This document shows, one piece after another, positions 33,634-43,229 of a DNA stretch of 64,000 nt (position 1 is its first letter; every line of letters begins with the position of its first letter). The notes beneath the pieces are model-generated. The model ran no database searches. It saw only the letters and a list, made by a program, of their open reading frames with translations, and was not told the DNA's origin. Location of the stretch: NCBI GenBank assembly GCA_963920575.1, contig OY986972.1, positions 16,534,502 to 16,598,501 on the forward strand, given 5' to 3'. Source of the stretch: Narthecium ossifragum. Its lineage: Eukaryota; Streptophyta; Magnoliopsida; Dioscoreales; Nartheciaceae. The position numbers and the translations under genes were made by a program.

Positions 33634-33949
33634 TACGTATTGTCATATATAATTTTATCTTTAATGGAAATATTTAATGTTGCCATAAAATGCATACAAT
33701 ATAATGGCAACCTTGAGGATGCCATATATAATGTGTAGCATATTCGGCAATATATATGGTTGCCTTAAAAGTAATATGTTACGACAACACAACGATGTCA
33801 TATATAGCAAGTTTTTTACGTAAATTCCTTTTTTTTTACCCCGATTAACCATAAATTTTGAATTATGCAAGTTTTTATGTTATATTAGTTTTACCTCCTC
33901 GGCCAAGAAAATCTCTTTAATTGGAATAAAATAGTATATAATTATATGT
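33634..33949. repeat. Continuation of CACTA subterminal array
   Basis: ATGGCAA / TTGCCAT units continue to about 33800, then AT-rich sequence up to the MULE-3 insertion. No gene. Confidence 0.75.
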
Positions 33950-34402
33950 GGCTTAATTACACTTTTGGTACCTGTAAAATTTTTGATATACCACTTTAGT
34001 ACCTCTAGTTTTATAATTACATTTTTTATACCTATATTTAATGTATATAACATATTTAGTACCTACCGTTAGACGCCGTTATCCAGACTTGACGGCAATC
34101 CGCTCACGTGATATCACGTGTGTGAGGGCCCGTCCCTCTGACCTGGCTCGACCGCGTGGCTCGAGGGCCGTTTTTCCTGTTGGTTTGGTTCCGCGTCGAG
34201 TACGATCGGGCGATCGTATGGCGGTTTGGACCCCAAGGGCATTTTGATAAATATGCACTCTGGTGGTTGGTATCACACCCGCGTTACACCCACGGCCTTG
34301 GATTGATGTATGTGTTTGATTAGAATCTCTAGGGTGCATCCGATCGAAAGATCGGAGCTCGATCGGGAAAGATCGAATCGGACGGCCGAGATCAATCCGG
34401 AT

Positions 34403-34415
34403 CTCTATATAAGCC
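34403..34415 (+). promoter_or_regulatory. TATA box of the solo LTR
   Basis: CTCTATATAAGCC followed by a CT-rich initiator-like stretch; typical Gypsy LTR promoter position. Confidence 0.6.
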
Positions 34416-34914
34416 CTGTCCCTTTCTCTCTCTTTCCTCCTTCTCTCCTGTCGTTTTCTTCCTTTCTCTCTCCTTCGGCTGAGCTAGGGCTTGGAGACGC
34501 GGGCTTTCGAGGCGTGGATCTTGGCAGTTCGACTGTTTGGATGCGTGGAGGAGCTGCCCTATTTGCTCAGGTAGGTGTTTCTACCTCGATCTTGCGATCG
34601 GGTTCTCCTAGGATAGCTTTAATGCCTTTTCGTTGTAGGAATACTTGTTAGAATGGTTTGAAGTATTCCTACCTTGCGATTTCCGTATTTTGACGGCTGG
34701 TTTCCGTATTATCGCCGTTTTGTCGGTTTTCACCCGTTTTGACCTAGATAGGAGATTTAACCATCAAAAATGTGATTTCTTCATACCATTGGTTTTCCCA
34801 TCGTTAATTAGACATGCTTGCAAAGTTTCATCAACTTTCAACTTGATTTGATCCTTGAAATCCAAGAAATTGGATTTCCGACACTTTTCTGATGATACGC
34901 TCTTTCTGGGCATG

Positions 34915-35241
34915 GCGGTCTACCGGTGCATCGACCGTCAAGCGTTGATACGCTGTTTCTGGGCCTGACGGTCGACCGTCGCATCGACTGTCAGGCTCTG
35001 TGTGGATTTTAGTCTCCCAGGGTCGATGCATGGATCGACCGCGGGATCTTCTCTTTTCCCGATTTTGCCTCACGGTCGACCGTCGGATTGACCGTCAGGC
35101 TCTGGTTGGTTTTAAGCTTTCCAGGGTCGATGGGTGGATCGACCGTCGCCCTTGTGGTTTTTTTTGTTTTGGTCTCACGGTCGACCGTTGCATCGACCGT
35201 GACATCGACCGTGGCCTCACGGTCGATCGTCGGATCGACCG
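34915..35241. repeat. CGGTCGACCG palindrome array in the solo LTR
   Basis: About ten GGTCGACCGT / GCATCGACCGT / GGTCGATGC units, the same motif class as in the Copia element, but located about 500 bases downstream of the TATA box, within the presumed transcribed region. Confidence 0.88.
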
Positions 35242-36524
35242 TGGGCCCTTGAACAGTGTTTTCTGGCTCTTCTTGAATGGCTTTCACTTGGGTTTGTTAT
35301 CTAAACATGTTGGGAGGTTGGCATGTTGTTTTAATGAAGTTTTCAAAGGACTTCCATTGAGATTAAGGATTGAAACGCATGTATATCCCCTTTGAGTAAA
35401 TTCATGATTTGGCTTGCATTTAAATACATGTGTGGTTGGTAATTGAATGCTTAATTGATTGCTTAGCCATTAGCTAGTTTTGAGTGTTAGCTAATGTGGA
35501 ATTGTGGAACCTTAGCCTCTTGCCGGCGGGTGCCGGGGGCTATTGTATATCTGTTGAACCTATAATCGATGTTGTGGCATATAAAGACATCTAGGGTAGA
35601 TGTTTGAATAGGTTCATGCATTGTGTGTATTAGAGGCATATGAAGTTAGGCGGGCGATGGGTTTGGTCGCCGATCCGAAGCTCTCGGGTAGCTCGGATCT
35701 AGCCTTAGGACCGAGGCTGGGTAGTCAGGATTAGGGTGATTGTATAATGGAATCTCTTGTTATTGAGGATTTGTGATAGTTGACTCTGATCAGTGTTTGA
35801 GGTTTAGAGGTCGTGTTGTCTTCCAAGGCCAAGTGCTAAGGATGGATGTCGATGCGGTCCCGATGTGGTTCCCCAAGATATGGTATTCCTGCTTGGGTAA
35901 GGGTGATCCTGCATGTTACTGTTCCTTGGCCTCCTGGTAACATGTTCATGAGAGAGGTTTCATGACAGGAGCCCTTGGGACATCGACAGAGTTGTCGGAC
36001 CCGGGGCATCCGTTAGACTTGAGCGGGAAGGCAACACTGTTGTTGTTTTCCTCCTTTCAGTGTGTCGTAGAGTAGAACCCTACTGAGCTTATCGCTCACT
36101 CCTACCCGGGCTGCGTTTGCAGGTGCAGGCGGCAGTTTTTCGTATGTGGAGCCGGCGGGATCGGCCTTTGGTGGTGCGAGTACGTCCAGAGGTGCTTGAG
36201 GTTGCTGGAGGATCGACTGTTGTACTTTTGATATTTTGTATATTATAAATGTCTCTTGAGAAAATTTTGGATTATAGTATAATATCTGTCCCTTGGAGGA
36301 TTTTGTTATAGAATCCTGTATCAGTACAACTTGATGTATATATATATGAATTAAATATCAGTTTCACCTCTGGAATATAAATTGTTTCAATTATCCGTTT
36401 TTTCCGCTTCGTATCGCGCCAATTGAAGATGAATAGAGATAGGGACCCTCACGCCTCGTCCTGGATGGGTTTTCTGGGTCGGGGCGTGACAACGTGAGTG
36501 ATTTTCAGTCAATTTTAACTGATT

Positions 36525-36830
36525 GGTTTCATCTTCTCCATCTCTCCTCTATCTCTCTCTCGTCTATCTCTTTGTCTCTCCCTCCCCTGTCTCTCCATCT
36601 CTCCTCTCTCTCCTCTCTGTCTCCCCCTCCCCCTGCCGGATCTCTTCTCTCTCTCCTCCCTCTCTCTTCCGCACGCTCTCTCTCTCTCTCTATCTCTCTC
36701 TTTCTCTCTCTCTCTCTGTGTCGTCTCTCTCTGTCTCTCCCTCCCCTGTCTCTCCCTCCCTTCTCTATCCTCTCTGTCTTCCCCTCCCCTCCCTGTCTCT
36801 CCATCTCTCCATCTCTCCCAAGCCGCCACC
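36525..36830. repeat. CT-rich microsatellite
   Basis: (TCTC)n and CTCCCTCCCC-type pyrimidine run of about 300 bases. Long serine/leucine/proline open frames in all registers are products of this composition, not genes. Confidence 0.9.
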
Positions 36831-37049
36831 AGCTCCCTCCTTTCTCCATCTCTCCCAAGCCGCCGCCAGCTCCCTCCTTTCTCCATCTCTCCCAAGCCGG
36901 TCACCAAGCTTCGACGCCTCACCTCGCAGGAGCCGTCGTCGTGCCCAGCCCGATGACGAGCTCCCCCATCTCCGACGCCAGCTCCCTCTTCCCTCCCATC
37001 CCTTCTCATCCTCTCACTATCCCTCTCATCTCCTCTCTCTCGGCATGCC

Positions 37050-37430
37050 GGGCACGAAGCCTAATGCCACCCTTCACTAGATCTGCCGACCTGATGCCAC
37101 ATACCGTGCCAAGCATGACATTGGGTTCCTCCGTCCGACGTCTGGCTCCGCCGCCTCAACTTCGCGCTCCTCCGTGACCTCCGTCGAGATCGTCACCGAG
37201 CTCCTGGTCCCGACATCAAGCGACGTCGAGCGCCAGCGCCCGTCTTCGTCGGCCTTAGGCTCCCTTCACCAGATCTGCTCTCCCGGCACCCGCCGACCAA
37301 TCTGGCACCCCGACATGGGACTCGTTCGCCTCAACGTTGAGCTCCTCCGTGACCTCCGTCGAGATCGTCACCAAGCTCCTGGTCTCGACATCGAGCGACA
37401 CAGAGCGCCACCGCCAGTCTTCGCCGGTCT
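37050..37430. repeat. GC-rich tandem duplication, 175-bp period, in MULE-3
   Basis: TCCGTGACCTCCGTCGAGAT begins at 37171 and again at 37346. The copies share flanking CGCCTCAAC, GAGCTCCTGGTC and GAGCGCCA blocks. An open frame (37174-37485) spans both copies but encodes no recognisable domain; it may be a captured gene piece. Confidence 0.8.
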
Positions 37431-37684
37431 GATGCCGCCACTCGATGACTTCATCGCCTCTGCCGACGTCCACAAGCGTAATTAAGTCAAGCGCATGGTG
37501 CGACGAGAATCAAGTCACGTGCATGTATTTGCCGTTTGAAAAAATGACGCCGTTAGATGGTCGGATCAAAACGAAGCAGTTTTAATAATATAGGTACTAA
37601 AAACGTAATTATAAAACTCGAGGTACTAAAGTGGTATATCCAAAATTTTACAGGTACCAAAAGTGTAATTAAGCCATTATATGT

Positions 37685-39233
37685 TCACTATATCAACCTT
37701 ATAACGAGTAAAAACGGTTACAACCGTTTCCTCCTTATAAGCCTGTCATTATTTCATATCCCCTAAGTTAGATTTGTACAGTTTTATGTTCCTAAGTTCC
37801 TAAGGTAGATTATAATCCTTATCATCCTTATATGAAGCCTTTAGTGGGGGGAGGTGGTTAATAAGGAGGAGAGGGTTGTGGGTGGTTAATAGTTAATGGG
37901 GAAGTTGATGGATGTTACCCTGCCAAGTGGCAGGGGCCCCACTAGTACTATATAAATGCTATTAACCAAATTACGTATTAAATAAATTATGCATTAAATA
38001 AATTACGTATTAATGTTTCATATATAATATGATTTATCGATTATATATATTTGTTACTCCGTCTAGATTAAACTCGAAAGCTCGGCTTCGAGGCTTGCGA
38101 TAAACAGCTCAAGCATACTATACTATAGTTGATTACGAGCCTAGGTCGAGCTCAATCTTCAGGTTCGAATCGAGCTTGAGTTTGAACTCAAGCGTCTATG
38201 TATTGAGCCGAGCTCGAGCAAGCCAAAGCTCGGCTCGAATACAACCCTAACTTTAATTTAAACTGATATTCAATCTTATTCTAAGTCAAGTCCAAGCTTA
38301 AAAATAGAGTGGACTTAGGTCACTTCCATTCTTATTCTAACATAAACCAATCCTAGAATCGATCTCCGCTAGCTCATCCCTCTGCCATCCAGTGGACTAT
38401 CGGACTCTAGCGACCACCACGAGCCTCCACTGGTAGTGAGGAATCCATGAGGAAGGTGAGCCACCTCGCTACCTCCTCTCCTAATCTCCTCTTCCCTTTC
38501 TACTACTTATCTCCTCCACTCCCTCTCTTCCCCCATAAGGATCCAATAAGGAGAGGATGAGCACTCGGCATGTTTATATGCATTACTTATAGCATACATC
38601 TAAAAATGTATAAGTATGCAAATGAGTCGTTCCAACCTAGGGTTCTCGTGAGTCCCATCTCGTGAGTCCTTTCACCGATCCAACCTAGGCTTTAGGCGAC
38701 GGCGAGGTGTGCCTTGATCGTTTCTCTTATTCTTTGTCATTACACAGATATATGACAAGTATTAGCCGAATGCTTGGTCTGTTGCACTTTCCTTTCCCAA
38801 TACATTATAGGTTTAAAGGAGGGGATGGGGAAGTTGATGTAAGAATCATCTTCACACTCTTGTATGCATTCTATTTGCTCATTCTGTTGATTTTGCTCTT
38901 CCAACTATATTTTGTTTTGTTGCAGTAATAATGATTCAGTCTCGATGAAATCTCAGTCTACTGAACGCATTTGATCCAGTGGATGCATCCTCCCTTTAAT
39001 TGGTATGAACTTTCAGATTGTAGTTCCATTTTTTAGTTTAAGGTAGATTCAATTAGTAAATGTTTGTCCATCACTGAAATTGCTTCAGGTAGCAAGTTTA
39101 CAAGAGAACTCGATGACTATGTATCAAATAGTTTAGCCTAATTGTTAGTTGAGGTTCAATTCTTTGGTTAATGTTTAATTACTTTTTAGCTGATTTTGAT
39201 GAGCTTTTATGATTTTTGGCTTTTGTGTGACAG
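37685..39233. other. CACTA interior, unassigned, with hAT-like remnant
   Basis: At about 38060-38250, repeated GAGCTCGAGC / GCTCGGCTCGA motifs end in TCGAATACAACCCTA, which read inward resembles a plant hAT end (TAGGGTTGTATTCGAGCC); the partner end is unclear. The rest is AT-rich and may hold introns of the captured gene that follows. No other gene is supported. Confidence 0.45.
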
Positions 39234-39728
39234 ATTGCAAAAAGGCTGATGAAAATCGTAGATGCTGAAGGTCTTCAAGTAAATGAGGTATTCTATTTAG
39301 AACATTGTGTCACCTTTGTTATATTCAGATCTTGTTGTTAGATATAACTTTGTGATAAGCGTGGCTTTTTGTTAATTGTAAAGAATGTTATGAGCTTGCT
39401 TTGTGTCTATGATCTTTAGAAGATTAAAATGCTTCTTAGTTAGTCAAGGCTTAGTCATTTGTAGATATTTGCTAATGCAAAATTTTCTTTGTCCGTGGTC
39501 TAGCTTTGGACAATCCTTTGTTTTCTTACTTTAAGGCGGCTGACATGCTGTCTTCACAATCCCAATAGATTACGCTTGAGAAGCTTGCATCCAGAGTTAA
39601 TGGAGATATAAGGATGGCTTTAAATCAGTTGCATTACGTGAGCTTGCCACAATCTGTTATATATAAGGAAGCGTCTCCTTGGTAGTACGAAAGATGAAGA
39701 CATCTCACCCTTCACTACTGCCTATAAG
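39234..39728 (+). pseudogene. RFC1: Replication factor C subunit 1 gene fragment
   Basis: RFC1 is the large subunit of the clamp loader that places PCNA on DNA. Two exons with splice signals are visible. 39234-39287 encodes IAKRLMKIVDAEGLQVNE. 39569-39728 encodes ITLEKLASRVNGDIRMALNQ, then LHYVSLPQSV, and, after a break, KDEDISPFTTAYK in a different frame. This is the AAA+ lid region of plant RFC1 (helix motif RVNGDIRxAxNQL). About twenty expected residues are missing or frame-shifted near 39660, and neither upstream ATPase exons nor downstream exons are seen. It lies inside the CACTA element, so it is most simply a captured and decayed host fragment. Confidence 0.85.
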
Positions 39729-40533
39729 TACTGCCTTTTTTCTTCTTAATCTTCTGTAATTGTTTTTTTCTTACTTTAGTTACTTGGATTATGCTTGTTG
39801 TTGTTTTTATAGCTCCTATGCACTTCATATGTTGTTTCTTTCTATGTATTGTGTGCATAGTGTTTGTATCCATAATGCTTCGCGCTTGGGACCTTCTACA
39901 AGTCCAATAGCTTTTCTATTCTGGTTCATGGGAGTAGCTTTTTCTCGTCTAGATTTTCTATTTAATCTTTTTTTCTTCTCCGTTCACCATTTTTAAAGCT
40001 TATTGGAGATTGTTTAGCATATTTAGTGTGTTTTATCTATTTGCTTTCATATTTACTACTTGCATTACTGGTTGTTTTTCATGATTTTGCTACGTTTGTT
40101 AGTTTTTGGGTCTATTTCGTCATCCATCGTATGATCTACATCGAATAAGGTAGATGTGATCGATATGCTATGAGTTGGGAATGGCCACATAAAAAACATA
40201 TAGTTCTAACATATCAGCTAGGTATTGTGGTGCTAAATTGACATCAAGACTGGTTGCTAAGGGCTATCCTGTTAAAATTAATTCTGAAGTGATCTTTACA
40301 TCCAGCAGTTAATGAGGTACTTTCGTTCATTTTCCACTTTCCACTTGATAGAAAGCCTCATTGTCCCGTCGACCTCATAAAGGTGTGACTAAGTGAAAGG
40401 AGGTTGATTATGAGGTTAAAGACAAAATCTACAAATGTATGTAGGTATAAGTTTAATTTTCATATATTTCTAACTAATTCATATTCATTTATTCTATTTG
40501 AAATATTGACTATTAATTATGATGGTTTTGTAG
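39729..40533. other. CACTA interior between RFC1 fragment and TnpA-like gene
   Basis: AT-rich, possibly introns or upstream exons of the TnpA-like gene. Nothing specific is recognised. Confidence 0.35.
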
Positions 40534-41577
40534 TCCAAGTTTGAATTCGATGACACTATATATTCAAAGAACTGCATTCTTCAGAAAGCAAACAAGTTGT
40601 ATAGGAAATGGAGTCATGGACTATATCATAATTACTACTTGAAATATGAGAGTGATGCTTTACGACTTATACATGTTCCCTCATGTGTTAGTCCTGCAGA
40701 TTGGACAACACTTGTGGCATATTTTGGAAGTGATAAGTATAAGGTTATGGTTTAACTCTTCCTTTTAACTTTGCAATTTGCTTCAAGAGATGTAGGAAGA
40801 GAATGAATATGTTATTTAACAAATTCATTGTCTATCGTCTTTATTTTAACAGGATATCTCAGAGAGAAACAAAAAAGACCGTGAAGTAGAAGGAGTTATG
40901 CAAGTTATAGGACGCAAATCCTTTCAGTCTATAATTCATGCCGCAGTAGGTTAACAATTTAATATATATTAATATATATGCAATAGGTATTTATATGTAT
41001 GCCATTGTGATAATATATTTACCTATGTTGACAGCAAGATCCAGAGACTAGAGAGAAGCTTGATGGACCGGAATTATGAGGGCGGACTCATCAGAGACCA
41101 AATGGAACTTGGGCTGATGAGATATCACACAATATGCATGTGAGAACTCATCCATTTGAATTAGTTTACTCATAGACTTATATATGAAATAGTACAACTA
41201 GCATTATTTTTGTAATGAATTTTATTCTTCGAATATAAGAAGAAATGCTTCTATTACTTAATCAACCACAATGTTCTGCTTCTGGGGAGGATCTAGAGCC
41301 ACTCAAGCCAAAAGAGGTTTTTACACGAGTTGTAGGTCAAAGGTCAGGCCATGCTCAAGGTTATGGTTGTGGCCTCAAAGGTGCAACAACTGGAACGAAG
41401 AGAAATTTTCAAGAGAGTGAGGAGTAGCTTATTAGAGAGCGTGATGATCATGCAAAGAGGGTGTCTAATATGGAGGAAACATTTGAAGCGCGGGTGGAAG
41501 CTGTTGTCCAACAATACTTAGACAAACTCCATCGATCGCCTCAAGATTCTGAGTGCTCTAACTCTAATGTGAGTTAA
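40534..41577 (+). pseudogene. CACTA TnpA-like protein (plant transposase, Ptta/En/Spm), broken
   Basis: TnpA-type proteins bind the subterminal repeats of CACTA elements. Exons with GT/AG borders: 40534-40743 (KLYRKWSHGLYHNYYLKYES, then SCVSPADWTTLVAYFGSDKY), 40853-40945 (DISERNKKDREVE ... GRKSFQSIIHA), 41035-41139 (GRTHQRPNGTWADEISHNMH after an in-frame stop) and 41244-41577 (EVFTRVVGQRSGHAQGYG, a TAG at about 41425, then a coiled coil VSNMEETFEARVEAVVQQYL). The order RxW...DW..L.....S, then KSF, then H.R.DGTW, then coiled coil is the family signature. Two internal stops indicate decay. Confidence 0.85.
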
Positions 41578-41579
41578 AT

Positions 41580-42420
41580 ATCTTTCATTTGATAAATAAA
41601 TAATGTCAGTTCTTATTTCTATTTAGAACTTACCGTATCTATAATTTTCATTAATTTGTCTCTTTATCTGTAGGCTGACTTATAAAAGATTATTAAATGG
41701 AGATATATAGACAAAAGGTATATTATTTATGATTTCAGCTCCTAGGAGGATTTACTAATTATATCCAACTTACTTTAAATATGATTCGGCTCAAAATGCA
41801 TTTTTTGTTATAACAAAGTACAACTATTAACCATGTTTGCACATAAATTTTAGGTAAAGTACAAATTTAGAAATACTAGTTGTGTATATATACCTTGCTG
41901 TAGGGAGATTTACTTAGTTGGTTGAGTATGCTAAGTAGTAATATCTTGCACATATATATTTGGTTTTTATATCTAACTCACTTATACTTGGTTATCATCT
42001 TTGTAGGCATAAATATGTCATTGAGCCAAATGGATCATTACTCACGTATTTCGGTGGACCTTGACAACTATTATTGAGCTACATTTTATGTTTTTGTATG
42101 TTGGAACTCTATATTTGTACAACTCACGGCTTGTCTTTTAAGACGTATATGTGATAATTTGTTGATTGTGCTGACGTTGAAGTTGAAACTAGTACATGAC
42201 TTTGTAGAATTTGGCATATATCAATGCAGATGTGATATCTTTTGTCTAGTTTGGTGTTTCCAACAATTGTAGATGAATTTGTTTATGCAAACGTTTAGGT
42301 GTTATGTACAATTTCAATAATAAAATGAACAGGTAAATATATTGGAAAAATTAAATAAATCAAATTTCTCTTTTTCACCGATTAAAATTTATGTAGGCCA
42401 ATTTCAATAATTAAAGGAAT
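41580..42420. other. CACTA 3' interior, non-coding
   Basis: AT-rich, no gene recognised. Confidence 0.4.
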
Positions 42421-42439
42421 TATTACACGACAACAGATA

Positions 42440-43061
42440 TTATTGTAATTAAATACAACAACAATGACTTGCCATGACTATTATGACAGTAGCGGCAACA
42501 TTATAATGCAATTAAAAAAATTATTTTTTGGGCAATAATTATTGCCATAACTAAGTCTTATTACTGGCAATATACTATTGCCTTATATAACAACATTATA
42601 TTGCCATTGAAAAAGTATTTTTTTATGGCACAAAATATTGCCATAAATAAGTCTTATTGCTGACAATATATTATTACCTTATATGGCAACATTATATTGA
42701 TATTAAAAAAATATTTTGATGGCACGAATTGTTGCCATAAATAACTCTTATTAGTGGCAATATATTATTGCATCATATGGCAACGTTATATTACCATTAA
42801 TTTTTTTTATGGCGATGATTGTTGCCATAAATAAACCTTATTAATGGAAATAAATTTATTTTATCCGGCACGAAAATATTGTCTTATAAAGACATTTTGA
42901 CGGCAAGATTTTGTGGTTGCCGTAAAGGTTTATTTGTGACATACTCTTTTACTGCATGGTGTGACAACTTTAAATTATTGTCGTATTTAGTTTCTTATGA
43001 CAACTTTACTGATATAAGTGGCAACGTAACGTTACCTTAAAAGGGCTTTTATCTTGCAGTG
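42440..43061. repeat. CACTA right subterminal repeat array
   Basis: About four units of roughly 115 bases (42530-42850) built from TTGCCATAAATAA, GGCAATATA and ATGGCAACATTATATT motifs in both orientations, ending at CTTGCAGTG. Confidence 0.85.
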
Positions 43062-43229
43062 AATACAAGAATCTAAACTACATGGTTGAACACAAGTTGT
43101 AATTAAAGAGATTTAAATTGTTGACAATTAAGTAGCAATGCAAACAAGTTGTAATTGTGTTCTTCCTAGATGCTTAAAGATATTATTCAAGGATCTTGTA
43201 GTCATCCTATGAGTGCTAGGAGGTGGCTG

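Larger units (their letters stand above)
34121..36491 (+). mobile_element. Solo LTR, Tekay/Del-like Gypsy
   Basis: 2371 bp from TGTGAGGGCCCGTCCC to GGGGCGTGACA with a perfect 5-bp target duplication ACGTG (34116-34120, 36492-36496). It contains TATA-like CTCTATATAAGCC at about 34403, a palindrome array (34915-35241) and a block GAACCCTACTGAGCTTATCG shared, inverted, with the LTR at 54424-56672. No internal retroelement sequence is attached, so it is a solo LTR left by LTR-LTR recombination. Confidence 0.92.
33950..37675. mobile_element. MULE-3 with perfect 9-bp target duplication
   Basis: Inverted ends of about 130 bp: 33950-34080 and 37545-37675, sharing GGCTTAATTACACTTTTGGT then ACCTGTAAAATTTT, TATACCACTTTAGTACCTC and TAACGGCGT. 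The target duplication ATTATATGT is perfect (33941-33949, 37676-37684). No transposase is present. The interior holds a solo LTR, a CT-rich microsatellite and a GC-rich tandemly duplicated cargo of unknown origin. Confidence 0.95.
24491..43061. mobile_element. CACTA (En/Spm-type) transposon with nested insertions
   Basis: The left end CACTAAAGAAAATATATTTT and the right end (read inward CACTGCAAGATAAAAGCCC) are imperfect inverted ends. The 3-bp target duplication AAT (24488-24490, 43062-43064) fits the family. Subterminal arrays of ATGGCAA/TTGCCAT motifs lie inside both ends. It carries its own broken TnpA-like gene, an RFC1 gene fragment, the chimeric retroelement 25126-33628 and MULE-3. Without those two insertions it is about 6.3 kb. 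No TnpD-type catalytic transposase was recognised. Confidence 0.88.

Noticed and set aside
36494..37177. Long Ser/Leu/Pro and Arg/Glu frames on both strands
   Set aside because: They translate a CT-rich microsatellite and have no domain.
42440..43061. CRISPR-like regular repeats
   Set aside because: Repeats and spacers are both related sequences in mixed orientation, typical CACTA subterminal arrays in a plant genome.
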